A DNA stretch of 20,817 nt from Thermoanaerobaculia bacterium (GCA_023700825.1 JAMPYE010000015.1:1-20817), one strand, 5' to 3'. Counted from the stretch's first letter, positions 1 through 6,768 are shown. Made by a program: numbers and translations. Notes: generated by a model not told the origin, from the letters alone.

Positions 1-3
1 GCT

Positions 4-63
4 TTGGCCTCTGGCCTATGGCCTTTGGCCCACTCATCGCCTCTCGCCCCTCGCCTCCCGCCT
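4..63. repeat. Degenerate heptanucleotide tandem repeats
   Basis: Two back-to-back arrays with a 7-bp period. Positions 4-31 read TTGGCCT, CTGGCCT, ATGGCCT, TTGGCCC. Positions 36-63 read ATCGCCT, CTCGCCC, CTCGCCT, CCCGCCT. The first array may extend left beyond the window. The region is non-coding and lies upstream of lepA. The period matches the repeat pair at 4743-4883, although the unit sequence differs. Confidence 0.75.
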
Positions 64-71
64 CCCCTTGG

Positions 72-99
72 ATGACAATCCCCCTGTTTCGTGTTACAT
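72..99 (+). promoter_or_regulatory. Possible lepA promoter
   Basis: ATGACA (72-77) differs from the -35 consensus TTGACA at one position. After a 16-bp spacer comes TTACAT (94-99), a poor -10 with three of six consensus bases. It lies 48 bp before the lepA ATG. This is only a weak motif match. Confidence 0.25.
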
Positions 100-146
100 G
101 ACCCGCCGCTCCGCCCGTAGTGACAGGGCGGGCGTGTCGTGAATCG

Positions 147-1943
147 ATGCCAGACCAGAAATACATCCGGAACTTCTCGATCATTGCCCATATCGACCAT
201 GGGAAGACGACGCTGTCGGACCGCCTTCTCGAGCGCACGGGCGCGGTCGAGAAGCGTGAGATGGACACGCAGATGCTCGACGACATGGATCTCGAGCGCG
301 AGCGCGGCATCACGATTAAGGCGCGAGCCGTCGTGCTTCACTATCAGGCGAAGGACGGCCACGAGTACGTCTTCAACCTGATCGACACTCCGGGGCACGT
401 CGACTTCAGCTACGAGGTGAGCCGCAGCCTCGCCGCGTGCGAAGGCGCGATCCTCGTCGTTGACGCGACGCAGGGCGTCGAGGCGCAGACGCTCGCGAAC
501 AGTTACCTCGCGATCGACAACAACCTCACGATTCTCCCGGTCATCAACAAGGTCGACCTTCCGTCGGCCGAGCCCGAGCGGATCCGCGAGCAGATCGAGA
601 ACGTCATCGGGCTCGACGCGCACGACGCGATCCTCGCGTCGGCGAAGTCGGGCATCGGCGTCGAGGAGATCCTCGAGAAGATCATCGAGGTGATTCCGCC
701 GCCGCACGGGCTCGTCGACGGCGACTTCCGCGGGCTCCTCTTCGATTCGTGGTACGACCCGTACCGCGGGGTCATGACGCTCGTCCGGGTGGTCGACGGA
801 ACGCTCCGCCGGGGCGACAAGATCAAGTTCCTCTCGACGGGACGCGAGTACGAGGTCTCGGTTCTCGGCACCTTCATGCCCAAGCCGATCGAGCGCGACT
901 CGCTGTCCGCGGGGGAAGTCGGCTTCGTCGGCGCGAACATCAAAGACATCGTGCAGGCGAAGATCGGCGACACGATCTCGCACGCGGGAAAGAACCCCGA
1001 AGCGCTCCCCGGCTTTTTCGAGGTCAAGCCGATGGTCTTCGCGGGGATCTTTCCGATCAACACGGAAGACTATCCCGACCTGCGCGACGCGATGGACAAG
1101 CTCAAGCTCAACGACGCGTCGTTCAGCTACGAGCCCGAGAGCTCGGTCGCGCTCGGGTTCGGCTTCCGTTGCGGTTTCCTCGGCCTGCTTCACATGGAGA
1201 TCGTGCAGGAGCGGCTCGAGCGCGAGTTCAATCTCGAGCTGATCACGTCGGCGCCCGGAGTTCGCTACATCGTTCACACGACCGCCGGCGACATCGTCGA
1301 GATCGAGAACCCGCAGAAGATGCCGGAGCCGCAGAGCATCTCGCAGATCGAAGAGCCGTTCATCATGGCGACGATCCTCACGCGCGACGAGTACGTCGGG
1401 CCGATCCTCGCGCTCGCGATCGACAAGCGCGGGATCCAGAAGAAGCTCGAGTACCTCTCGCAGAATCGCGTGCTGATCGAGTACGAAATGCCGCTCAACG
1501 AGGTGATCCTCGACTTCTTCGACAAGCTCAAGTCGATTTCCCGCGGCTATGCCTCGCTCGATTACCAGCTGATCGGTTACCGCGTGAGCGACCTGGTCAA
1601 GCTCGACGTCCTGGTCAACGGAGAGCCGCTCGACGCGCTGTCTCTGATCGTTCACCGCGACAAGGCCTACGCGCGTGGCAAGATGCTCGTGGGGAAGATG
1701 AAGGAGTTCATCCCGCGACAGATGTACGAGGTCGCGCTCCAGGCCGCGATCCACACGCGCATCGTCGCGCGCGAGACGGTCAAAGCGCTTCGGAAAGACG
1801 TTCTCGCCAAGTGCTACGGCGGCGACATCAGCCGCAAGCGCAAACTTCTCGAGAAGCAGAAGGAAGGCAAGAAGCGAATGAAGCGCGTCGGCAAGGTCGA
1901 GATTCCGCAGGAAGCCTTCCTCGCCGTTCTGAAGATCGACTGA
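147..1943 (+). CDS. lepA: Elongation factor 4 (LepA), ribosomal back-translocase GTPase
   Basis: Cytoplasmic translational GTPase of 598 residues, the usual LepA length. The GTPase motifs are intact: G1 AHIDHGKT (residues 14-21), the switch motif ERGITIK, G3 DTPGH (80-84) with the catalytic His, and NKVD (134-137). The C-terminal end (KRMKRVGKVEIPQEAFLAVLK) is typical of the LepA-specific CTD. EF4 is known to bind ribosomes and affect elongation and initiation under stress; that role is family knowledge. I chose the ATG at 147 because it puts the G1 motif at the family's normal distance. An in-frame GTG at 120 would add nine residues. Neither start has a clear Shine-Dalgarno sequence, so translation start is the one uncertain point. 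The next gene follows 11 bp after the stop and is probably co-transcribed. Confidence 0.97.
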   Translation: MPDQKYIRNFSIIAHIDHGKTTLSDRLLERTGAVEKREMDTQMLDDMDLERERGITIKARAVVLHYQAKDGHEYVFNLIDTPGHVDFSYEVSRSLAACEGAILVVDATQGVEAQTLANSYLAIDNNLTILPVINKVDLPSAEPERIREQIENVIGLDAHDAILASAKSGIGVEEILEKIIEVIPPPHGLVDGDFRGLLFDSWYDPYRGVMTLVRVVDGTLRRGDKIKFLSTGREYEVSVLGTFMPKPIERDSLSAGEVGFVGANIKDIVQAKIGDTISHAGKNPEALPGFFEVKPMVFAGIFPINTEDYPDLRDAMDKLKLNDASFSYEPESSVALGFGFRCGFLGLLHMEIVQERLEREFNLELITSAPGVRYIVHTTAGDIVEIENPQKMPEPQSISQIEEPFIMATILTRDEYVGPILALAIDKRGIQKKLEYLSQNRVLIEYEMPLNEVILDFFDKLKSISRGYASLDYQLIGYRVSDLVKLDVLVNGEPLDALSLIVHRDKAYARGKMLVGKMKEFIPRQMYEVALQAAIHTRIVARETVKALRKDVLAKCYGGDISRKRKLLEKQKEGKKRMKRVGKVEIPQEAFLAVLKID

Positions 1944-1954
1944 GGAGGCTCCCC

Positions 1955-2581
1955 GTGAGAACGACCGCGCGAACGGTTCCGCTCGTCCTGCTCTCCATGC
2001 TTCTCCTCGTGTCGTGCGCCTCGAGCGGCGTCGACATGGAGGAGCCCGATCGTGTCCTCGGCAGGGAAGACGACGTCCGCGTCGACGCGCAGTTCTACGC
2101 GGCCGCCTACTCCCAGGGGGGCAGCGTCTCGATCATCTACGAGATCGAGAACCTCCGCACGACCCCGATCGCATTCGCGAATCTCAACCCCGAGCTGAGC
2201 TATGAAAACGAGACGGGGACGTTTACCGCGATGGTGGGCTCCGAGGTGCCAGGCAACGAGCTGGTGCCTCGCCTCGTCGAGATCAAGCCCGGAGAGCGGG
2301 TGAAATTCAACGGCGGTGCCAGGCTCGTCGTGCCGGTGACGCGGGGGCTCCCAGGTGGAGTGCCGCGCGAGATCCGTCTCAAGCTCGTCTATCTCGGCGA
2401 CGTCGAGCCGTTTCGCGAGTTGATCGGAATCCCCGAGGCCGCGGTGCGCGATCGGGAGCTGGCCGACCGTCTCTTCCCGCTGTGGATTCAGCACGCGATG
2501 ACGGTGACGACGAATTCCACGCCGATCCGATGGGGCGCCCCGAAGTCTTCCGGCGGCGCGGACGAGATTCGCAAGTTCTGA
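1955..2581 (+). CDS. Predicted lipoprotein, function unknown
   Basis: A 208-residue protein starting with GTG. GAGGAG (1942-1947) overlaps the lepA stop codon and serves as its Shine-Dalgarno, implying translation coupled to lepA. The N-terminus has two Arg, a hydrophobic stretch (LVLLSMLLLVS) and the lipobox LVSC with Cys21. Ala follows the Cys and there is no Asp at +2, so in a Lol-type system it would go to the outer membrane. Residues 45-190 look like a beta-rich domain (for example SVSIIYEIENLRTTPIAFAN and GERVKFNGGARLVVPV), as in immunoglobulin-like folds. I do not recognise a named family. The link to LepA is positional only. Confidence 0.85.
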   Translation: MRTTARTVPLVLLSMLLLVSCASSGVDMEEPDRVLGREDDVRVDAQFYAAAYSQGGSVSIIYEIENLRTTPIAFANLNPELSYENETGTFTAMVGSEVPGNELVPRLVEIKPGERVKFNGGARLVVPVTRGLPGGVPREIRLKLVYLGDVEPFRELIGIPEAAVRDRELADRLFPLWIQHAMTVTTNSTPIRWGAPKSSGGADEIRKF

Positions 2582-2611
2582 CGCGGCCGGGCCGCGAGCA
2601 GTCGATGCTCG

Positions 2612-2647
2612 AAAAGACGAGGAGCCGCCCGGAGGGCGGCTCCTCGT
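2612..2647 (-). terminator. Intrinsic terminator of the STAS operon (possibly bidirectional)
   Basis: Perfect 13-bp inverted repeat: ACGAGGAGCCGCC (2617-2629) pairs with GGCGGCTCCTCGT (2635-2647) around a 5-nt loop, whose outer bases can also pair. On the minus strand the stem is followed by TCTTTTC. It lies between the convergent lipoprotein and STAS genes and may stop transcription from both sides, but only the minus side has a T-tract. Confidence 0.85.
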
Positions 2648-2671
2648 GTCAGATGAATGTCGCGCGAAGCG

Positions 2672-3010
2672 CTACTTGAAGCTGGCGACGGCCGCCGCTT
2701 CGTTCTCGTGCACCTCGAACACCGTGATCAGCTGCGTCACCTGGAGCAGGTCGGAGACCTTCCCGGGAAGATGCAGCAGCTTGAGGCGCCCGCCACGATT
2801 CGTGACGGTGGTGAACGAGCCGACGAGCTCGCCGATGCCGGACGAGTCGATCGTCGAAACGCCCGACATGTCGAGAAGGATGTTGGTCTTCCCGTCATTC
2901 AGGCACTGCGCGATCAGGTCGCGCAGCTGCACGTCGCCCGAGCCGATCGTGATCTTGCCCTGGAGCGAGAGGATCTCGACGCCCTCTACAGTTCTCGATG
3001 TGGTCTTCAT
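2672..3010 (-). CDS. STAS-domain anti-sigma factor antagonist (SpoIIAA/RsbV-like)
   Basis: A 112-residue single STAS domain. The motif DSSGIG (residues 55-60) matches the SpoIIAA/RsbV phosphorylation site, with Ser57 the likely target. In known partner-switching systems the unphosphorylated protein binds the anti-sigma kinase and frees the sigma factor. The ATG at 3010 has a strong Shine-Dalgarno, AAGGAGA, about 8 nt upstream. The open frame extends further upstream, but that part overlaps the preceding gene and is not needed. It follows the ATPase gene by 32 bp in the same direction, so the two form an operon and probably a cognate pair. No sigma factor or PP2C phosphatase gene lies in the window. 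Confidence 0.95.
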   Translation of the reverse strand: MKTTSRTVEGVEILSLQGKITIGSGDVQLRDLIAQCLNDGKTNILLDMSGVSTIDSSGIGELVGSFTTVTNRGGRLKLLHLPGKVSDLLQVTQLITVFEVHENEAAAVASFK

Positions 3011-3042
3011 GGTTGCGATCTCCTTTGATCGTGAATTCCGTG

Positions 3043-3492
3043 TCAGTCCGTGGCGTCTGCGCCATTGCGTCCGGCCAGGTTCTTTCGCATGACGAGCTCG
3101 GTTCCGCGCCCGTCCGGGAAGCTGAAATCGACCTCGTCCATGAATGTCTTCATGTAAAAGATACCGCGTCCGCTGGTTTTCATGATGTTGATCGGGCTGA
3201 GGGGGTCGGCCACCTGCTCGGGGTCGAACCCATCCCCCTCGTCCCGGATGTGAATCGCCAGGTTCGAGTTCTTCACGTCGAAGGTCGTGAAGACCCGCTT
3301 GCGCGTGTCGAGCCGGTTTCCGTGCTTGATCGCGTTCGCGACTCCTTCCCTTACGGCCATTCCTACCCAATGCGAGCCGTCATCGTCAAGCCCTGCGCAT
3401 TCGCAGATGTGCTCGGCGATGACCTGAACCAGCTCGATGTTCTCGAAGCGGCTCGTGATCGTGATCTCGATATGCTCGGATTCGGGATTCAT
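3043..3492 (-). CDS. RsbW/SpoIIAB-like anti-sigma ATPase (serine kinase)
   Basis: A 149-residue GHKL-fold ATPase of the HATPase_c_2 type. The N box is REGVANAIKHGN (residues 48-59, Asn53 for Mg), the G1 box is DEGDGFDP (84-91), and the G2 box is GRGI (109-111 region). There is no histidine-phosphorylation domain, so this is a stand-alone serine kinase or anti-sigma type and not a sensor kinase. Family members bind a sigma factor and phosphorylate the STAS partner. The ATG at 3492 has no good Shine-Dalgarno, but no better in-frame start lies between it and the promoter-like elements at 3510-3539, which would leave a leader of only about 11 nt. The STAS gene lies directly downstream. Confidence 0.93.
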   Translation of the reverse strand: MNPESEHIEITITSRFENIELVQVIAEHICECAGLDDDGSHWVGMAVREGVANAIKHGNRLDTRKRVFTTFDVKNSNLAIHIRDEGDGFDPEQVADPLSPINIMKTSGRGIFYMKTFMDEVDFSFPDGRGTELVMRKNLAGRNGADATD

Positions 3493-3509
3493 TGGGAAAA
3501 GGCAGGCGA

Positions 3510-3539
3510 ATTCTACGGGATGCCAGTCACGCCAATCAA
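3510..3539 (-). promoter_or_regulatory. Predicted promoter of the anti-sigma/STAS operon
   Basis: On the minus strand TTGATT (3534-3539; four of six -35 bases), an 18-bp spacer and TAGAAT (3510-3515; five of six -10 bases). Transcription would start near 3503, just before the ATG at 3492. It lies back to back with the metallopeptidase promoter region. Confidence 0.55.
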
Positions 3540-3541
3540 GA

Positions 3542-3547
3542 TAAGAT
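3542..3547 (+). promoter_or_regulatory. Possible -10 element for the metallopeptidase gene
   Basis: TAAGAT matches four of six -10 bases and lies 35 bp before the ATG at 3583. I see no -35 element at the expected distance. It is only 2 bp from the divergent promoter's -35 hexamer, so the two promoters could compete. Confidence 0.35.
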
Positions 3548-3582
3548 GCGCACTCGGTCAGAACGTCCCGGAGGCCAGTCCC

Positions 3583-4740
3583 ATGCCCGCTCACCCTCTC
3601 GCTCCAGCGCTGCTCGCGCTCCTGCTGACGTTCCCGGCACTCGGGCAGGAACGGTTCGCGGGGGAGATCGCCTCGGTGGAATCGATTCGCGGACGGGAGT
3701 TCACCGCCGAGGTGAAGCACGTCAGGCTGGAACGGGCAAGGCTGCGCGAGTTCCTCCGCGCGCAGATCGACCGCGACCTCCCGATCGGCGCCGACGGCTA
3801 CCTCGAGGCGCTCAAGGCGGTCTACCTCATCACCCCGGGCGTCACGATGGAGCCGTTGCTCGATCTCTACGACGCGCAGGTGCTCGCCTTCTACGATCCG
3901 GCCGCGCACGTCTATTACTCGCTCGACGAGCCGCCGAAGAACGTCCCGATGCCCGAACAGATGGTCGAAGCGGTCGAGGTCCACGAGCTCATGCACGCGC
4001 TTCAGGACCAGGCCTTCGGCGCCGGCAGGCGGACGATCGAGCTGCAGGCGGACTGGGACGCCGCGCTCGCCTACCAGTCGCTGCTCGAGGGCGAGGCGGT
4101 GCTGGTGATGCTCGCGCACCTGGGCTCGAAGCTCGGCGTCGGGCTCGAGGCGATGGTCGCGCAGGAGGGGATGATCGACGCTCTCCGCGAGGCCGCCGCG
4201 CGGGGTGACAGCGTTCCCGCGGGGATACCGGGCTACTTCGTCGACTCGCTCCAGTTCCCTTACGTCGAAGGCCTCGCGTTCGTTCTCGAGGCGTTCAAGG
4301 CCGGAGGATGGGAGGCGCTCGACGCTCTTCACGCGAACCCGCCGCGCTCGACCGAGGAAATTCTGCAGCCCGAGCTCTATCGAGAGCGAGCCTCCCGGGA
4401 ATCGGCTGGCCGTGCCCGCCCCGTGGAGAAGCCGGCAGACGGCGAGCTCGTCCGCACGGTGCTCGGTGAGTTCCACTGGAGCTTCCTTCTCGGGAAGAAG
4501 GCGGGAGAAGGCTGGGGCTCGGATCGAGTCGTGATCCGGCGCAGCGGAGTCGGAACGACCGTGCTGGTCGACTCGTCGTGGGACTCCACGGCCGACGCCC
4601 GCGAGTTCGCCGAAGCGATCGAGCAGATGCTCGTCGAGAAGAAAGCGAAGAACGTGAAGGTCGCGACGAACGGCTTGCGGGTGCTGGCGGGCTGGGGGCG
4701 GGATGCGGAGAGAGTCCGGGCGTTCGTGGCGAAGAAGTAG
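3583..4740 (+). CDS. Secreted zinc metallopeptidase-like protein (HELMHALQDQ type)
   Basis: A 385-residue protein with a Sec signal peptide: hydrophobic residues 7-20 and probable cleavage near LGQ (20-22). HELMH (134-138) is a classic HExxH zinc site. About 30 residues later LLEGEA (167-172) offers Glu169 as a likely third ligand, giving a gluzincin-like layout. The later blocks FPYVEGLAFV and NPPRSTEEILQPELY also recur in a widespread family of uncharacterised bacterial proteins with this HExxH context; I recall that family from memory and cannot search it. GGAGG (3570-3574), 8 nt before the ATG, supports the start. The substrate is unknown. A longer in-frame reading back to about 2998 only runs antisense to the anti-sigma operon. 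The gene stands alone, with a divergent operon upstream and a convergent gene downstream. Confidence 0.88.
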   Translation: MPAHPLAPALLALLLTFPALGQERFAGEIASVESIRGREFTAEVKHVRLERARLREFLRAQIDRDLPIGADGYLEALKAVYLITPGVTMEPLLDLYDAQVLAFYDPAAHVYYSLDEPPKNVPMPEQMVEAVEVHELMHALQDQAFGAGRRTIELQADWDAALAYQSLLEGEAVLVMLAHLGSKLGVGLEAMVAQEGMIDALREAAARGDSVPAGIPGYFVDSLQFPYVEGLAFVLEAFKAGGWEALDALHANPPRSTEEILQPELYRERASRESAGRARPVEKPADGELVRTVLGEFHWSFLLGKKAGEGWGSDRVVIRRSGVGTTVLVDSSWDSTADAREFAEAIEQMLVEKKAKNVKVATNGLRVLAGWGRDAERVRAFVAKK

Positions 4741-4742
4741 CA

Positions 4743-4883
4743 GGGGATTTCGAATTTCGGATTTCGGATCTCGGATTTGAAATTCGAAGCCGCGAGACGT
4801 GTGCGGTGCGGAAGACAGGACCCAAGCGCCCGACGATGTCCCGCCCTGCCTTTCAGATTCGAAATCCGAAACTCGAAATCCCC
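4743..4883. repeat. Inverted pair of heptamer-repeat arrays between convergent genes
   Basis: The left arm begins GGGGATTTCGAATTTCGG at 4743 and continues as 7-bp units GATTTCG, AATTTCG, GATTTCG, GATCTCG, GATTTGA, AATTCGA (4746-4787). The right arm (4851-4883) is its reverse complement. The outer 29 bases of each arm (4743-4771 and 4855-4883) agree at 27 positions. The arms start 2 bp after the metallopeptidase stop and end on the stop codon of the facing gene. A transcript would fold into a long hairpin with an ~80-nt loop, so termination or mRNA 3'-end protection in both directions is plausible. Confidence 0.85.
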
Positions 4884-5188
4884 TACTCTCCCGGCTTCCC
4901 CAGCACGATGGCGCGCGCCTCTTCACAGGCGACGAGAATCTCCTGGTATAGGTAGTAGGCCATGTCCTTCGAGAGCTCGCGTTCCACGCCGGAGTTGATG
5001 ATCTCGGCGATCTTCGTCGCGTAGTACGACGCCGGCGGAAGCGGGTCGCCCGCTTCCTGCATCAGGCGGAAGCCGATCGTGAGCTCGAGCGCGAGGGTCC
5101 GCTGGAGCTCCCCGCTTTCGATGTCGTCTTCGAGCGTCGCGTAGTTGATGTTCATGCGGGTGCGCAACGGGAGTGCCTCCGCCTCCAT
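4883..5188 (-). CDS. Small conserved-looking protein, function unknown
   Basis: A 101-residue, mostly helical, slightly acidic cytoplasmic protein with no signal peptide, membrane segment or known motif. Blocks such as YYATKIAEIINSGVERELSKD and MAYYLYQEILVACEEA have coding character and moderate composition, unlike the Arg/Ser-rich shadow frames nearby. The start is uncertain. ATG 5188 gives 101 residues. TTG 5167 has GGAGG 8 nt upstream and gives 94. ATG 5155 gives 90, beginning MNINYATLEDD. It is divergent from selD with only 38 bp between the outermost starts, and convergent with the metallopeptidase gene. Confidence 0.65.
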   Translation of the reverse strand: MEAEALPLRTRMNINYATLEDDIESGELQRTLALELTIGFRLMQEAGDPLPPASYYATKIAEIINSGVERELSKDMAYYLYQEILVACEEARAIVLGKPGE

Positions 5189-5214
5189 TCCGACCGGTGG
5201 CCGCCGGGAAGAAG

Positions 5215-5220
5215 TAAGAT
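5215..5220 (+). promoter_or_regulatory. -10-like element giving a possibly leaderless selD mRNA
   Basis: TAAGAT (four of six -10 bases) ends exactly 6 nt before the selD ATG at 5227. Initiation 7 nt after the hexamer would fall on the A of the ATG. No Shine-Dalgarno at proper spacing is present. No clear -35 is seen. The same geometry occurs at lolD. Confidence 0.4.
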
Positions 5221-5226
5221 GAGGGC

Positions 5227-6303
5227 ATGAAGGCGAAGATCCGCCGTCATCCTCCGCTGTCGTCGTTCGCGACGACTGGTGGGTGAGCGTGCAAGCTGGG
5301 TCAGGATGACCTGCGTCAGATCCTCTCGCGCCTTCCGGTCGATACGGCCTCCGGGCCTCTGCTGGTGGGACACGAGACCAACGACGATGCGGCGGTGTTC
5401 CGCATCGACGGGACTCGTGCGCTCGTCCAGACCGTCGACTTCTTCACCCCGGTGATCGACGACCCGCACCTGTTCGGCGCGATCGCCGCGGCGAACTCGA
5501 TTTCCGACGTCTACGCGATGGGCGCCGAGCCGATCCTGGGGCTCGCCGTTGCGGGCTTTCCCACGGACAAGCTTCCCCTCTCGGTGCTCGAGCAGATTTT
5601 CGCGGGCGGCGCGGCAAAGGCGAAGGAAGCGGGCTTCCCGATCGCGGGGGGGCACACCATCATCGACGACGTTCCGAAGTACGGGCTCGTCGTCACCGGC
5701 GTCTGCGACGCGGACGCGGTCGTGAGGAACTCGACCGCGAGCGCGGGGGACGCGCTCTACCTCACCAAGCCGATCGGCAACGGGATCATCATCTCCGCCT
5801 ACCGCGCCGCGACGGCGTCATCGCGCTGGGGGATCGGGCGCGAGCACCTGCCGGAGTTCGACGAGGCGGTGGCCTGGATGCAAATGCTCAACCGGGACGC
5901 GGCGCGCGCGATGGTCGTCGCCGGCGCGAGCGCCTGCACCGACGTCACCGGCTACGGCCTTGCGGGGCATTTGCGCGAGATGTGCTCGGGCTCCGGGTGC
6001 GGGGCCAGGCTCTCGGCCGGGGCGGTTCCGGTCATCGATGGAACACGCGAGTTGCTCGCGCGCGGATTCGTTCCGGCGGGCACGCGCCGTAACGAGACGG
6101 CGTTCCGCGCGTCGATCGAGCTGCGTGCCACCGAGGCGGACTTCACGCTGTTCTGCGATGCGCAGACGAGCGGAGGTCTGCTGATTTCGATCCATCCCGA
6201 TCGGGCCGCGCGCCTCGAAAAGGAAATGGCCGCCACGGGGACGCTTTGTCGCAGAATTGGGGAGATGACGGACCGAGCCGGAGTGATCGAGTTGTTGGTC
6301 TGA
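5227..6303 (+). CDS. selD: Selenide, water dikinase (SelD) with in-frame UGA read as selenocysteine
   Basis: Makes selenophosphate from selenide and ATP, the selenium donor for Sec-tRNA and selenouridine. Reading from ATG 5227 through the TGA at 5284 gives a 358-residue protein, the normal SelD length. The catalytic segment becomes GG-Sec-ACK, with Sec20 and Lys23. This matches the family's Cys/Sec plus Lys at +3 (Cys17 and Lys20 in E. coli). NDDAAV (52-57) and AGGHTI (140-145) are the Asp-rich metal/ATP site and the glycine motif. Without recoding, the first usable start would be a GTG at 5365, which removes the whole catalytic N-terminus. The protein is therefore almost certainly a selenoprotein, and the organism should encode SelA, SelB and tRNA-Sec elsewhere. 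An alternative is a TGC-to-TGA mutation or sequencing error. Confidence 0.93.
5284..5312 (+). promoter_or_regulatory. Selenocysteine UGA codon and SECIS-like hairpin
   Basis: TGA at 5284-5286 is followed by 11 nt, then the hairpin GGGTCA (5298-5303), loop GGA (5304-5306), TGACCT (5307-5312): five Watson-Crick pairs and one G-T. Bacterial SECIS elements lie inside the coding region just after the UGA and need a G in the first two loop positions. In E. coli fdhF the essential upper stem-loop is also 11 nt from the UGA. Both features are present here. Confidence 0.75.
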
Positions 6304-6319
6304 TCGTTCCGGCTACACT
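6292..6319 (+). promoter_or_regulatory. Possible promoter for the DUF2007 gene
   Basis: TTGTTG (6292-6297), a 16-bp spacer and TACACT (6314-6319; four of six -10 bases) overlap the end of selD. Transcription would start near 6326, just before the Shine-Dalgarno AGAGGAGG. The gene may also be read from selD. Confidence 0.35.
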
Positions 6320-6337
6320 GACGCAAGAGGAGGCAAC

Positions 6338-6763
6338 ATGCCGTACTGTCCGGTGTGCAAGCGCGAATTCGAGGAAATGACGGAGTGCCCTGACGACAAG
6401 GTCGCGCTGGTGGAGGAGTTGTCCTTCCAGACGGTCGAGGGCGACACGACCACGTGGGTGGAGATCGCGACCGTCGGCTCGGAAGAAGAGGCGCGAATGG
6501 TGCAGGGTTACCTGGAAGCCGAGGGGATTCCGGCACAGTACGAGTCTCTCGAGGTCAACATGCTGCCGGTGAACATCGGTTCGATGGGCGAGATCCGCGT
6601 CTTCGTCGACGCGAAGCGCGAGGCTGACGCGATCCGGCTGCTCGCCGAACGCGACGAGGACTTCGAGGCGGCCCCGTCGGACGAGTCGGTGATGACGGAC
6701 GAAGGTCCCGCGACCATCGCCGACGACTCCGAGACGGTGATGGAAGACGAGTCGCAGAAGTAA
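6338..6763 (+). CDS. Zinc-ribbon plus DUF2007 (putative signal-transducing) protein
   Basis: A 141-residue protein in three parts. Residues 1-20 form a partial zinc ribbon (Cys4, Cys7, Cys17); the fourth ligand is not a Cys, Asp19 or Asp20 being possible. Residues 40-103 (WVEIATVGSEEEARMVQGYL to the ADAIRLL helix) match the DUF2007 fold, a small alpha/beta domain related to PII-like proteins. Residues 104-141 form an acidic, probably disordered tail. AGAGGAGG (6326-6333) precedes the ATG at good spacing. The biochemical role of DUF2007 is not established. The gene is 34 bp after selD and 5 bp before the membrane-protein gene, so the three could form one transcript, although functional ties are not evident. 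Confidence 0.88.
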   Translation: MPYCPVCKREFEEMTECPDDKVALVEELSFQTVEGDTTTWVEIATVGSEEEARMVQGYLEAEGIPAQYESLEVNMLPVNIGSMGEIRVFVDAKREADAIRLLAERDEDFEAAPSDESVMTDEGPATIADDSETVMEDESQK

Positions 6764-6768
6764 GTTCG

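Noticed and set aside
4..63. CRISPR-like array
   Set aside because: Units are 7 bp, contiguous and degenerate, with no spacers and no cas genes nearby.
120..146. GTG start of lepA at 120
   Set aside because: It adds nine residues not typical of LepA and has no Shine-Dalgarno. It cannot be fully excluded because ATG 147 lacks one too.
749..1954. Long frame entering the lipoprotein from inside lepA
   Set aside because: The upstream part is an out-of-frame reading of lepA. The lipoprotein begins at GTG 1955 with a Shine-Dalgarno and signal peptide.
3493..4926. Upstream extension of the anti-sigma ATPase
   Set aside because: It is antisense to the metallopeptidase gene, and the Arg-rich sequence has no domain. 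The ATPase fold starts just after ATG 3492.
5365..6303. selD starting at GTG 5365
   Set aside because: This removes the catalytic Cys/Sec and Lys. The frame is coherent upstream through the UGA to ATG 5227.
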